From: Prorocentrum cordatum
Taxonomy: Eukaryota; Sar; Dinophyceae; Prorocentrales; Prorocentraceae
Assembly: GCA_963575745.1 (NCBI GenBank)
Contig: CAUYUJ010001447.1
Location: forward strand, 392,979-437,978
Reading direction: 5' to 3'
DNA: 45,000 bases
The notes under the pieces were generated by a model. It saw nothing but the letters and a program-made list of their open reading frames with translations, had not been told where the DNA came from and searched no databases. The position numbers were made by a program, and so were the translations under genes. Position 1 is the first letter of the stretch; each line of letters opens with the position of its first letter. Positions 9,641-17,737 of the stretch are shown here, piece by piece.

Positions 9641-9939
9641 TGCACCATCCTACGGCCCGGGATGACCCTGGCCAATGTTGTTGGTGATGGTGGTGTATCA
9701 ATGTCTTCTGCGGCTTCGGCTGCACGGGAGAGGAAAAAGAGTAAAGCAGCACCCCCATCCCCGCCTGGCCCCTTCTGTTCGGCGGGGGGGGGGGGCGGGT
9801 GCGAGTTGCGAGACATCCTCACAACGGGATTTTGCCCTGCCCAAGAAGTGGTAGGGGGTCAGGTGGCGCAGGAGGTTCGTTGTCGTTTCCCAACTCGGAG
9901 GCAGGCAAGGAGTGGCCCTGTGCAAGTGCTCCCCCAAGA

Positions 9940-10012
9940 TCCAGGCGCTACTTCTGTTTCACGACAGGCGCTTTCGCCTGGTTCTGGGACCCTCACATAT
10001 CGATCCAATCCA
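9940..10012 (+). repeat. Dispersed repeat DR-F, copy 2
   Basis: See copy 1 at 8,098-8,165. Landmarks TTCTGTTTCACGACAGG, CGCTTTCGCC, GGGACCC and ATCGATCC. A weaker relative lies in reverse near 13,160-13,230 (TTCATCGATTTTGGCTCC, GCGAGTTTTCGGGCC). Confidence 0.4.
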
Positions 10013-10128
10013 AGAAATACAGCAGAAAAGACGGTATGGGGCTATGGTCATGATCTCTGACGGTGATCCAGCGTGTCCCGCCGTGTTGGACCTCACGGCC
10101 TCCCCCGATCTCCGACAGTACTATCTGT

Positions 10129-10364
10129 TCATCCTGGCGTCTTTCCTCGATCTCGGGGCCTGTGGTCGGCTCCTGGGGCCATCCGAAATGGATCCCGGAC
10201 AAGCGACTGTCTCCAGGGGGGGCTGGCCTGGAGGTCTTCGGCTGCAGACTGAGACAGTGACAATGGCAGGTCTGGCCCGTGGCCGGTCCTCGTCGGACGA
10301 CGCCGCCACCCACGCCTGTCGCGGCCATCATCGTCATCGTCGTCGTCGTCTTCGTCGTCGTCGC

Positions 10365-10404
<40 letters not shown>

Positions 10405-11040
10405 AACGCCGACCTCATCGTCGTAATCGTCGTCACAGACGTCGTCGTCGGCGTCGGTGTCGGCGTCGCAGTCGTCGTGGTCGTCGTTGTCGTCGTCGTC
10501 GTCGTCGTCATCGTCAACGTAGTCGTCGTCATCGTCGTAGCCGGCGCAGGATGAGGTGAATGAGGAGAAGGATGAGGAGGGGGATGGGGAGCAGGAGGAG
10601 TAGAATCGCAACAATAAAACATAAATGACAGCAAACTGGTCGGCTCCACCGATGGTGTGACCCGCTAGGCAGCCGTTCATGCCCGTTCGCATGGAGGACT
10701 GCACCATCCTTCTCCAGATCAGGGACGTTGGCTTTTGACGGACATCGCTACGGATGCAACTCGCCGCCGTGTCAGGAACCGCGCTGGAATCCAAGGAAAC
10801 CTCTGTATACAGAGCTCGTGCTCCACAGAGTGGTGGTAGAGAGGTCCTCCTCCTTCGCTTCCTCCTCCTTCGCCCTCTTCTCTCCTCCTCCTCCTCCTCC
10901 TCCTCCTCCTTCTCCTCCTCCTCGCCCTCCTCCTCCTCCTCCTCCTCCTCCTCCTCCTCCTCCTCCTCCTCCACCTCCTCGCCTTGTCTATACGATCGGT
11001 ATACAGCTGTCGGGGCGCGACCCCGTTGACTGACTGCCAC
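10129..11040 (-). CDS. Open frame with poly-Glu and poly-Asp blocks, probably a microsatellite artefact
   Basis: The minus strand is open for 303 codons. It passes through the 10,845-10,985 tract as glutamate and the 10,320-10,555 tract as aspartate. Between them is non-repetitive sequence (for example RTSLPPLCGARALYTE and SIRSD-like residues). A hyperacidic protein would fit such a layout, but other frames of the same tracts are also open and give Thr, Val, Arg or Ser runs. The first codon of the frame is GTG. No domain is recognised, and there is no splice or start evidence. Confidence 0.12.
10320..10555 (+). repeat. (GTC)n/(CGT)n microsatellite, 235 bp
   Basis: GTCGTC runs with GCCGTC, ATCGTC and GTCGGC variants, the most regular part being (GCCGTC)n near 10,375-10,405. 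It resembles the tract at 41,160-41,272. Confidence 0.9.
10845..10985 (+). repeat. (TCC)n microsatellite
   Basis: Interrupted (TCC)n with TTC and CCC variants, about 140 bp, flanked by GTGGTAGAGAGG on the left and CGCCTTGTCTATACG on the right. Confidence 0.9.
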
Positions 11041-11239
11041 AGGGCGAGGGGGCCAGACGCCAATGGAGCGTCGAGCAACCTCAGCGGGACTCGGGGGCTA
11101 CGAGACGAGCCCTCGAGAGCCGTCGGGAAGGCCCTCGTCATCACCGTTGTGCCGCCTCGCGGCCGCAGCCTTCCACGCCCCTGGCCCACACCCGGGCCTC
11201 GGAAAGCGTCATCCCGAAAAGGGCCATACCTTCTCCTCT

Positions 11240-11475
11240 TCTTGTCTGCCCCTCCTCCTCCTCCTCCTCCTCCTCCTCATCCTACACCTCCTCCTCCCTC
11301 CTCCCTCCTCCTCCTCCTCCTCCTCCTCCTCCTCCTCCTCCTCCTCCTCCTCCTCCTCCTCCTCCTCCTCCTCCTCCTCCTCATCATCATCATCCTCCTG
11401 CTCCTCTTCGTCCTCCCGTCCTTTTGCCCTCCTCCTCCTCCTCCTCCTCCTGCTCCTCTTCTTCCTCCCACCCCT
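11240..11475 (+). repeat. (TCC)n microsatellite with ATC interruption
   Basis: Long (TCC)n from about 11,250, interrupted at 11,382-11,392 by (ATC)n, then imperfect CTCCTCTTC and CCTCCTG copies. Leucine and serine runs in the overlapping 230- and 308-codon frames derive from it. Confidence 0.9.
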
Positions 11476-11764
11476 TTGCCCTGCTCCTGCTCCCTTTCCT
11501 TTCCCTCGCCCTGCTCCGCCTGCGGTTGCTCCTGCTGCTCCTCCGTGCCCCCCGCCTCGTCCCCCCCGTCACCACCTCTCCCGTCCACGTCCAGAACTCC
11601 AGCGAGGCCCCTCCAGCGGGCACGCCGACGGCAAAATCTATCAGGCGCCTGGCTCGGGTCCGACCGGAAAACATGATGGGGAGCTGCCCAGCCGCCAGGG
11701 CATAGGTGACCCTCTTGACCCAGAAGTTATTCCCCTGCTCCCCGTCGCCCCCCTTCCTTCGACT

Positions 11765-11905
11765 AGCTCGAGGCGAGCTTCGATCTTCCAGCTTCGAGCT
11801 TCTAGCGAGCTTCGAGCTCCCCGTCTTCCCCCTTCCTTCGAGCTTCGAGCTTCTAGCTTCCAACTTGCTCCCCCCCTCCCTCGAGCTTCGAGCTCTAGGC
11901 GGGCC
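11765..11905 (+). repeat. Short repeats of GAGCTTCGAGCTTC
   Basis: The motif CGAGCTT and the dimer CTTCGAGCTTCTAG recur many times in irregular 7- and 14-bp steps, in two or three larger blocks separated by CCCCGTC/CCCCCCTCCC. A compositionally similar 14-bp pattern (CGAGGATCGAGGCT) occurs at 23,718-23,793. Confidence 0.7.
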
Positions 11906-11970
11906 TGCTTGTTGGAGCTGGCGCCTTCGGTGCCCCCGCCCTGGGCTTCGCCGCGGGGGCAGGGGTCCAG

Positions 11971-12163
11971 GAGCAAGAACTTCGCATGAACAGAACTTTT
12001 CGGAGGTCCGCGCTCGTTTCTAGGATCGGCGCTGGACTCCCTTACCTGGCGGGTGGAGAGCGCCAGGGGCGGCGCCGGACGCAGCGCCGGGGGGCTCCGG
12101 CGTCGATCCGAGAACTTCGCGCGGCCATCCGACAGTTTATGATCATGCAATTTCTTCCTCGGA
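11971..12163. mobile_element. T-shaped foldback element, copy A
   Basis: The left arm (GAACTTCGCATGAACAGAAC, TTTTCGGAGGTCCGCGC) pairs with the right arm read in reverse (GGAAGAAATTGCATGATC, AACTGTCGGATGGCCGCGC). Inside are GGATCGGCGCTGGAC, GAGCGCCAGGGGCGGCGCC and GGATCCGAG-like GATCCGAGAAC landmarks. This is the most diverged of five copies. See copy B for the full structure. Confidence 0.6.
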
Positions 12164-12687
12164 GGAGACAGCCGAGAGGTGGATTGCACCACCTGGATTA
12201 TACCACCCAGATTGCGCCGCATAGGTTGCAAGAAAATCACTGTTTGAGGTCCACGCCGGCGAATCTGTTTATACCAGTGTCTGTTTCTCGAGAGGAAAGC
12301 ATTGCACTCAGGTAGCTAGCCTGGGGGTGGAAAAAAAGGGGGAAGGGGAACCGACAACACCGGGCGGGCCGAGGGAGGGCATGCGACATCAAGCTCGGGG
12401 GTGCAAAGGGAGAGAGATGGGGGTGCGGTCAGGAACGCCTGCTCAGCGTGTCGCCGCGGCGGCTCAAGCGACACACGCTATGCCCTGCGAGCGGATGGCG
12501 TGCCGCTCCGCTCCACGGAGGGCGCTCGCGCTGGGGAACCGACTTGGAACTGGATCGCGTGTCGCGCCGAGGCGCTGTTGGCCAGGGCCGGCGGCCGCCG
12601 GAGCGATACGCTATCCAAAGCTGCCCGACCGTGGCGCAGGGCAGGTGAACCCAAACAGGCTTGCCGCTGGCAAGGTGAAGGAGGCAG

Positions 12688-12740
12688 GCTCCCTCCTCCT
12701 CCTCCTCCTCCTCCTCCTCGTCCTCCTCGTCGTCGTTCCT
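12688..12740 (+). repeat. (TCC)n microsatellite
   Basis: Short run of CTCCTC triplets followed by GTCCTCGTCGTC. Confidence 0.85.
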
Positions 12741-12853
12741 CCCCCTCCGTCTGCGCTCCCCGTGGCCCGTCCAAAGTACGCCGCGGCTGCGTTCGCAGCG
12801 CAGCACGCGATGCTGACTGGGGGCGTGAGAGCGCACAGAGCCAGCGATCAGCC

Positions 12854-13504
12854 TCAGCCGACAAGGTCGCCGAATGGATTAGCCACTGGCCTGTTTTGCA
12901 TCAGCGCGCGCAACCACGGCATATCACAAAAGTGTGCATACGTCTTTGACTGCAACTGTGACTTGCAGGCAAAGTGCCTGCCACGGCTCCCAGGAGCGCG
13001 CCACTCCCTCCCCAACTGGGCGATGGCATTAGAGGTGAAATAGGGCCAAGTTGTGGTCGAGAGTTCTCGGACAAGCTGAACTGATCCCAGCCATCCTTCG
13101 ATCAGATGTGTTTCACTCTGCGCCCGCTGGACTCCTAACACCTTCAACGAGAGTAGCTGTTCGTCCCAGAAAAATGTTTGACTGCCCCACGGCCCGAAAA
13201 CTCGCCCCAGGAGCCAAAATCGATGAAAAAAGCCAGCTGAAACAATCAGATCGCCAGAGATTTGGGTCGGGGCTAGTGCAAGTGCGGAGGTTTGCCCATT
13301 GCACAGTTCCCTATCTTGCACCATCATCCTCGATATTCCCATCTTGATGCTTCGATGCTGCTGGCGGTGTCCAGCTGTCGCCGCGAGGCCCTCCAACCTT
13401 GAACGACGAATAGATAGACGAGCTGGCGGCAAAGCAGCAGCAGCGATGATGGGGCTGGCGAGGGACCATAATTCTTCGCTTCCACATCCGCGACAGTCAA
13501 TCAA
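12854..13504 (-). CDS. Hypothetical 216-codon open frame
   Basis: One of the longer minus-strand frames not made of a tandem repeat. Residues such as MGISRMMVQDRELCNGQ, SAGFFHRFWLLGRVFG and STTTWPYFTSNAIAQLG look protein-like, with one moderately hydrophobic stretch. Part of it overlaps a weak DR-F relative near 13.16-13.23 kb, which argues that some of it is mobile or repeat DNA. No domain is recognised, and a high-GC genome gives frames of this length by chance. Confidence 0.2.
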   Translation of the reverse strand: MIDCRGCGSEELWSLASPIIAAAALPPARLSIRRSRLEGLAATAGHRQQHRSIKMGISRMMVQDRELCNGQTSALALAPTQISGDLIVSAGFFHRFWLLGRVFGPWGSQTFFWDEQLLSLKVLGVQRAQSETHLIEGWLGSVQLVRELSTTTWPYFTSNAIAQLGREWRAPGSRGRHFACKSQLQSKTYAHFCDMPWLRALMQNRPVANPFGDLVG

Positions 13505-13680
13505 CAGCTAATCAATATTCATACGACGCTCCTTTCCCCCCTGATATGGCCGGAGGGTGGCGCGCTCCCCTCCGCGTATTGCTTTCATCACACGTATTCA
13601 TCGGATGGTGCAGCACTTGTTTTATCTTGCGTGTCTTCTCCCAAATCCGAACGTTCTCTGTCCTTTATAAACCGCGCTCC

Positions 13681-13775
13681 TGGTGCACCCTTGGCCTCAT
13701 TCTAAGATCGGAACTTTGCTCACGTCTTTTATGAAGGCGCTCTTGCGACAATGCGGGCCGAATTTCTTGATCCGT
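13681..13775 (+). repeat. Dispersed repeat DR-K, copy 1
   Basis: Landmarks TGGTGCACCCTTGGCCTCA, CTAAGATCGGAACTTTGCTC, GAAGGCGCTCT, ATGCGGGCCG and TTCTTGATCC. The same order recurs 480 bp downstream at 14,163-14,259. Confidence 0.6.
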
Positions 13776-14162
13776 GTGCATCTCGTCGGTGTCGCCCCAC
13801 TCATTTCCCCTCCCACGCCTTCCCCTGGTCCTCCTGATCCTCCCGCTCCTCCAGCTCCTGCTGCAACAATTCCCCTCGTCCTCCCGTTTCTTCATGCTTC
13901 TCCTCTGCCTCCTGAGTATCCCCCGGCTCATCCGCCACCCAATCCGCCTGCAATCTACACAGCTCCCTTTCCTGTTCAGAATGCGCGGAACAGCGCATGG
14001 CAATCTGAGTTCTGCTCTCCTCTCTCTCTCCCGAAGGTGGTCAGAAAGTAAAGCGAGCCCGTTCGCGTACTGCTTTTGACTGACAAGGTAGTGTCGAGTT
14101 GGTTTGGTCTGGTGTGCTTCTTTTTCCAAAGCAAGCTGTCTCGGTCCTTCCAAGATGGTGCT

Positions 14163-14259
14163 CGTGCTCCAGCGTGGGCCTGACTCTAGAATCGGTGCTT
14201 TGCTCCCGTCGTTCGGAATGGCGCTCTCCTCCCAGCGCGGGCCACGCTTCTGGATCCCA
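14163..14259 (+). repeat. Dispersed repeat DR-K, copy 2
   Basis: Landmarks GTGCTCCAGCGTGGGCCTGA, CTAGAATCGGTGCTTTGCTC, GAATGGCGCTCT, AGCGCGGGCC and TTCTGGATCC match copy 1. Pyrimidine-rich sequence (CCTCCTGATCCTCC, CTTCCTCGTC) fills the gap and flanks both copies. Confidence 0.6.
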
Positions 14260-14639
14260 CTGAGTCCTTCCTCGTCATTGTCCCCCTACTTTCCCCTCCT
14301 CCGCCTGCCCCTGTTCCTTCTGCTCCTCCCGCTCCTTCCAATCCAAGTCATGCTACTGCTGCTCGTCATCGTCCTCCTCCCTCATCCGTCGGTTTCCTCC
14401 TGCTCTTCCTTCTGCTCATCCCACATCCGCCAACTCGTCCTCCTCCGCCTCCTCCTCCGTACGCAGATGCCTCTTTCCGACAGCGCATGACACTCCGGTT
14501 TTTCTCGTGGGAGTCCGAGGTCGGCTCCCACGCGCGTCCGCGGATAGAGGAAACGTCAGCGCAACGGGAAGGGATGGGCGGGGGGGGGCAGGGTGCCAGA
14601 TATGGCGTGAGCGCGCCTAGCCTGTCCTCCCCCCTTTTC

Positions 14640-14850
14640 TGACCTCCTTTTCCTTCTCTCCCCTCCTTCCTCCGTTCCCTGGTCTCCTCCTGCCTCCTCC
14701 TCCTCCTCCTCCTCCTCCTCCTCCTCCTCCTCCTCCTCCTCCAACTCCTCCTCCTCCTCCTCCTCCTCCTGCCTCCTCCTCCTCGTCCTCCTCCACCTCC
14801 TCCTCCTGCGCCTCCTCCTATTCCCCTTCCCTTCCTCCCCCCCTCCCGCC
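14640..14850 (+). repeat. (TCC)n-rich pyrimidine tract
   Basis: Contains (TCC)n from about 14,690 to 14,770 and imperfect CTCCTCCTG/CCTCCTCCTCG copies to 14,850. The plus strand is almost purine-free over 200 bp. Confidence 0.85.
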
Positions 14851-15010
14851 CTCCCCCCCTGCTCCCTTGAGAAGGAGGTGGGGAGCGGCTCTTTCCTGCC
14901 AGCTGCCCACCCGTGGGATGCGCAGTCCGTCCGGTCACCCAGTCCCCCCCCCCGATCGTCGTGTCTGGGCGGGACGGCGGGGCAGCGGCCCGCTCTCTGG
15001 CTGCGGTGGG

Positions 15011-15139
15011 TGCTGCCCCCCACCCTGAAGTCGGGCGTGTCCCCCTACAGGGGGATTTTCGACGAAAAATAAAACATTGTCAGAAAATGAACCAAAATGG
15101 TATAAAAAACACTCCAAAAATAGTCCCCAGACTATTTTT
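15011..15139 (+). repeat. DR-H copy 2 with perfect AT-rich stem-loop
   Basis: AAGTCGGGCGTGTCCCCCTAC is followed by an A/T-rich segment unusual for this window. It ends in AAAAATAGTC-CCCA-GACTATTTTT (15,116-15,139), a perfect 10-bp stem with a 4-nt loop followed by further T residues. The T run after a hairpin resembles a small-RNA or element 3' end, but there is no sign of a transcript here. Confidence 0.45.
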
Positions 15140-15329
15140 TTAAATTATTTTTGAATATTCCTCCTGTAGAAGGACAGGCCCAACTCAACCCCACCCCCCC
15201 TGCGGCGGGCCGAGAAGTTGACCGAGAAGTTCGTGCGCCCGCCGTGCTCGCGGGTGGAGTTCGCCACCTCGGAGGGCGCGGTGCCGGCCCGGATCGGCGG
15301 CGAGCGAGGAGTGGCAACGAGAAGGAGAA

Positions 15330-15450
15330 GGCGGGGCTTCCCAGAAGCCCTCGCGCTTTCGGAGAGGTGGTTTTGCGTTTCCGGGGGAGGCCCGGAGCAC
15401 TTCTCAGCGGGCCAGGGGACCTCCCACCCAGCCTTCTGAGAAGTCCCGCG
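15330..15450 (-). repeat. TTCTNNGAA palindrome cluster, reverse-oriented copy
   Basis: In reverse complement it shares with 22,975-23,115 the order GTCCCCTGGCC, CTGAGAAGT, TCCCCCGGA, CGCGAGGGCTTCTG and GAAGCCCCGCC. It contains CCTTCTGAGAAG and CTTCCCAGAAGCCC. The shared order in opposite orientation shows this is an interspersed family and not chance palindromes. Confidence 0.6.
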
Positions 15451-15577
15451 CGTTATCATTGCCACCGTGGGCTCGCCGCCGACCAGAACCACGCAGGGCC
15501 AGTGTACGGCGCGCATGGCATGTTTCGGGCCTCCCTCGCGCCAGGGGCGCGGGGGGGAGCAGAACGAGGATGTGCTC

Positions 15578-15720
15578 TCCACCTCCTCCTCCAACTCCTC
15601 CTCCTCCCTCCTCCTCCTCCTCCTCCTCCTCCTCCTCCTCCTCCTCCTCCTCCTCCTCCTCCTCCTCCTCCTCCTCCTCCTCCTCCTCCTCCTCCTCCTC
15701 CTCCTCCTCCTCCTCCCCTC
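15578..15720 (+). repeat. (TCC)n microsatellite, about 140 bp
   Basis: Nearly uninterrupted (TCC)n between 15,612 and 15,715. Flanked on both sides by a GCGCCAGGGGCGCGGGGGG block (15,538 and 15,746), a direct repeat around the tract. Confidence 0.92.
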
Positions 15721-16093
15721 CCCTCCGCCTACTCCTCCTCCTCCGCGCCAGGGGCGCGGGGGGGGATCAGAACGACGATGCGATATCGTGCTCGGCGCCC
15801 TGTCACGGCTGCGGATGGCAGACAGCCCCTGGGGCTCAGCGTCAGGCCTGAGCGGAGGCGCTGTGCGGGTGGCAGCTCCGAAGATGAGCGGCAACAGCCT
15901 CCCCCGGCCTACCCCAGGCAAGTCTGCTTGCATGGCATATCGCCCCTCCCCCCCCTCCCCCCCTCCTCCCCCCTCCTCCCCCCCCGCCGTCTTTTGAAGC
16001 AGCGCTGGGTCGAACAGGCATGGGTTCCAGTGAGTCAGGCCTTACGTGAAGTCCCCATTTCCTTCCTGGCCCCGCCACCCGCCCTCCGTGCAG

Positions 16094-16248
16094 GTCATCT
16101 TGGCCGAGTCTACTACAGACCATGACCTCTGGGACGCCTTCGTCGACTTCTGGAGGTGCTCTTGCCCAGCCAGCTGCCGGACGCCTTCCAGCAACTGCCC
16201 ATCGCCGAGGGCGCTCCCAGTTGGACCCCCGAACTATCTGGGCTCTGA
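16094..16248 (+). CDS. Coding-like fragment with a frame change, unrecognised
   Basis: After a CGTGCAG acceptor-like end, the frame from 16,094 reads VILAESTTDHDLWDAFVDFW. From about 16,156 the next frame reads VLLPSQLPDAFQQLPIAEG and ends at a TGA at 16,246. Both halves look like one acidic protein segment broken by a one- or two-base shift at TGGAGGTGC, or joined by splicing not visible here. The reverse strand is also open, so the call is weak. It could be a gene remnant. Confidence 0.22.
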
Positions 16249-16425
16249 CCCAGGGTGCCCGAAGGATCGCGCCCCGGACGGCCACTGCAGATCCGGGTGG
16301 TATAGACCGAACATCGAGCCCTCTGGCGCTGCGAAGAAAGCAAAGAGCGCAGGGCTCTCGGCCACTTCCGGCCCTCGCCGGGCCCCGGAGCCTGGCGGGA
16401 CCGTCAGGAGACGACCGGGGATGGA

Positions 16426-16632
16426 GATAGAGGAAGAACAATCGCCGTAAATATAAACCTTTGGCGCGCCGCGCGGATTTCTTGGATCTGCGCTGGACCC
16501 CCACTCCCTGGCGCGCGGGGAGCGCGCCAGGGGCGGCGCCAGAGGCGCCGGCGGGGGGGCCCGCCGCGGATCCGAGAAAACCGCGCGGAGCGCCAAAAGT
16601 TTATGCTTCTGGCGTTGCTTCTTCTTCGAAGG
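16426..16632. mobile_element. T-shaped foldback element, copy B
   Basis: The outer arms pair over about 75 bp: GAGGAAGAACAATCGCCG, AACCTTTGGCGCGCCGCGCGG and TTTCTTGGATCTGCGCTGG on the left, against CCGCGGATCCGAGAAAACC, GCGCGGAGCGCCAAAAGTTT and GCGTTGCTTCTTCTTCGAA on the right. The centre holds two more palindromes, CCTGGCGCGC-GGGGA-GCGCGCCAGG and GGCGGCGCC-AGA-GGCGCC. Folded, this gives one long stem capped by two short arms, a T shape. The layout recurs in five copies, so it is under some constraint or recently amplified. Non-autonomous; no open frame of note. Confidence 0.75.
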
Positions 16633-16835
16633 GAGCCCGTCCCAGAAGGGGTGAAACTAGACCCCCAGGGGGCCCCGTAAGAAAAAGCAATCACGCCATC
16701 TCTAAGCCGGGGTCTTCGACACGGCCGGCCTCTGCCGGCCCCGCTTCTTCGAACGGGGGACCTCCAGCCGGACGGGCGTCGAGAGAGAGAGAGAGAAAGC
16801 ACAACAAAAATTGACAGGTCGAGAAATGTGCACCT

Positions 16836-16905
16836 TAAAAAAAAGAAGCAGCGGCATAAACAACAACAAGTGTTGGAACAAGTGGGAGGTCGAGAAACGC
16901 GCACC
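16836..16905 (+). mobile_element. Foldback element, left-arm fragment
   Basis: AAAGAAGCAGCGGCATAAAC and GTGTTGGA match the outer left arm of copy C. It is followed by GAGGTCGAGAAACGCGCACC, which also occurs as AGGTCGAGAAATGTGCACC at 16,818 and GAGGTCAAGAAACGCGCGCC at 17,145. The neighbourhood therefore shows a small local duplication of the element edge plus flank. Confidence 0.5.
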
Positions 16906-17131
16906 ACTACAGAAGAAGAAACAACGGCATATAAAGAAAATGATGGCCCTCCGCGCGGATGTCTGAGATCTGCGCTGGACCCCTAGACCCCACCCCCCTC
17001 CCTGACGCGCGCGCGGGGGAGCGCGCCAGCGGCGGCGCCGGAGGCGCCGCCCAGGGGGGCCCAGCGCGGATCCAAGACATCCACGCGGAGCTCCAACAAT
17101 CTATGCTTATGGCGTTGTTTCTTCTTCGAGG
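16906..17131. mobile_element. T-shaped foldback element, copy C
   Basis: Left arm AGAAGAAGAAACAACGGCAT and CTCCGCGCGGATGTCTGAG; right arm in reverse CTCGAAGAAGAAACAACGCC and AGCTCCGCGTGGATGTCTTG. Central palindromes GACGCGCGCGCGGGGGAGCG and GGCGGCGCCGGAGGCGCCGCC are conserved. It lies only 270 bp from copy B in the same orientation. Confidence 0.75.
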
Positions 17132-17436
17132 TCGGAGGAACAAACTGAGAGGTCAAGAAACGCGCGCCTTCCCAATGCACTCTGGGTCCGCGGTCGCCGT
17201 GCTGGGACCGTTGGTGACCCCTGTCCTGCAATCCTCGGCCCCCTCTCGGCAGATTGCCCCACCCCCATCGCCGCGCGCCCCATCCAGGACGAGAGCCTAC
17301 TACTCCGGATGAACCTTGGGAGGGATTCAGGGGGAGATTCGGAACGGAGTTTGCCGGCGGGATCTCTTGTCGGCAGTCTGCAGGCTCTTCTCCCCTAATT
17401 GGATGGGCGCCGGGGCGACTGAGGGGAGATGTGGGT

Positions 17437-17603
17437 TATCAGTGGATGCCAAGGTTGGATATTTCTGGCCTAACCTATCTCAGTAGTGGGTTGCTAATGC
17501 CCCCTTAGCGGAGTTGTCAAATCCCCCCAAGCCACTTGGGGCATGTGTAACCCAGTTATAAGCTAGGTTAGGACACGTGTAATCCCCTTGGCATCCAATG
17601 ACA
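17437..17603. mobile_element. Foldback element, 65-bp imperfect arms
   Basis: Left arm: TATCAGTGGATGCCAAGG, CCTAACCTATC, TAGTGGGTTGCTAATGCCCC. Right arm in reverse complement: GTCATTGGATGCCAAGGGG, TCCTAACCTAGC, ACTGGGTTACACATGCCCC. The arms span about 17,437-17,503 and 17,536-17,603 around a spacer of about 32 bp. It has lower GC than its surroundings. A single copy was seen. Confidence 0.55.
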
Positions 17604-17737
17604 AAACCCTTTATCCCCTTAGCACCCCTCGCGAACATCCCAGTGGAGACGTCCAAAAGATTGTCCGAACAGCTAACCGCAGCAAGCAATTTAGACCCCC
17701 CCGGGGTTATCGTTAGCACCGCACCGTAATGAAATAA

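Noticed and set aside
16426-17131. Viral hairpin telomere (the T-shaped fold resembles terminal repeats of small DNA viruses)
   Set aside because: Five interspersed copies, none at an end and none beside recognisable viral genes. Shape alone is not evidence of viral origin.
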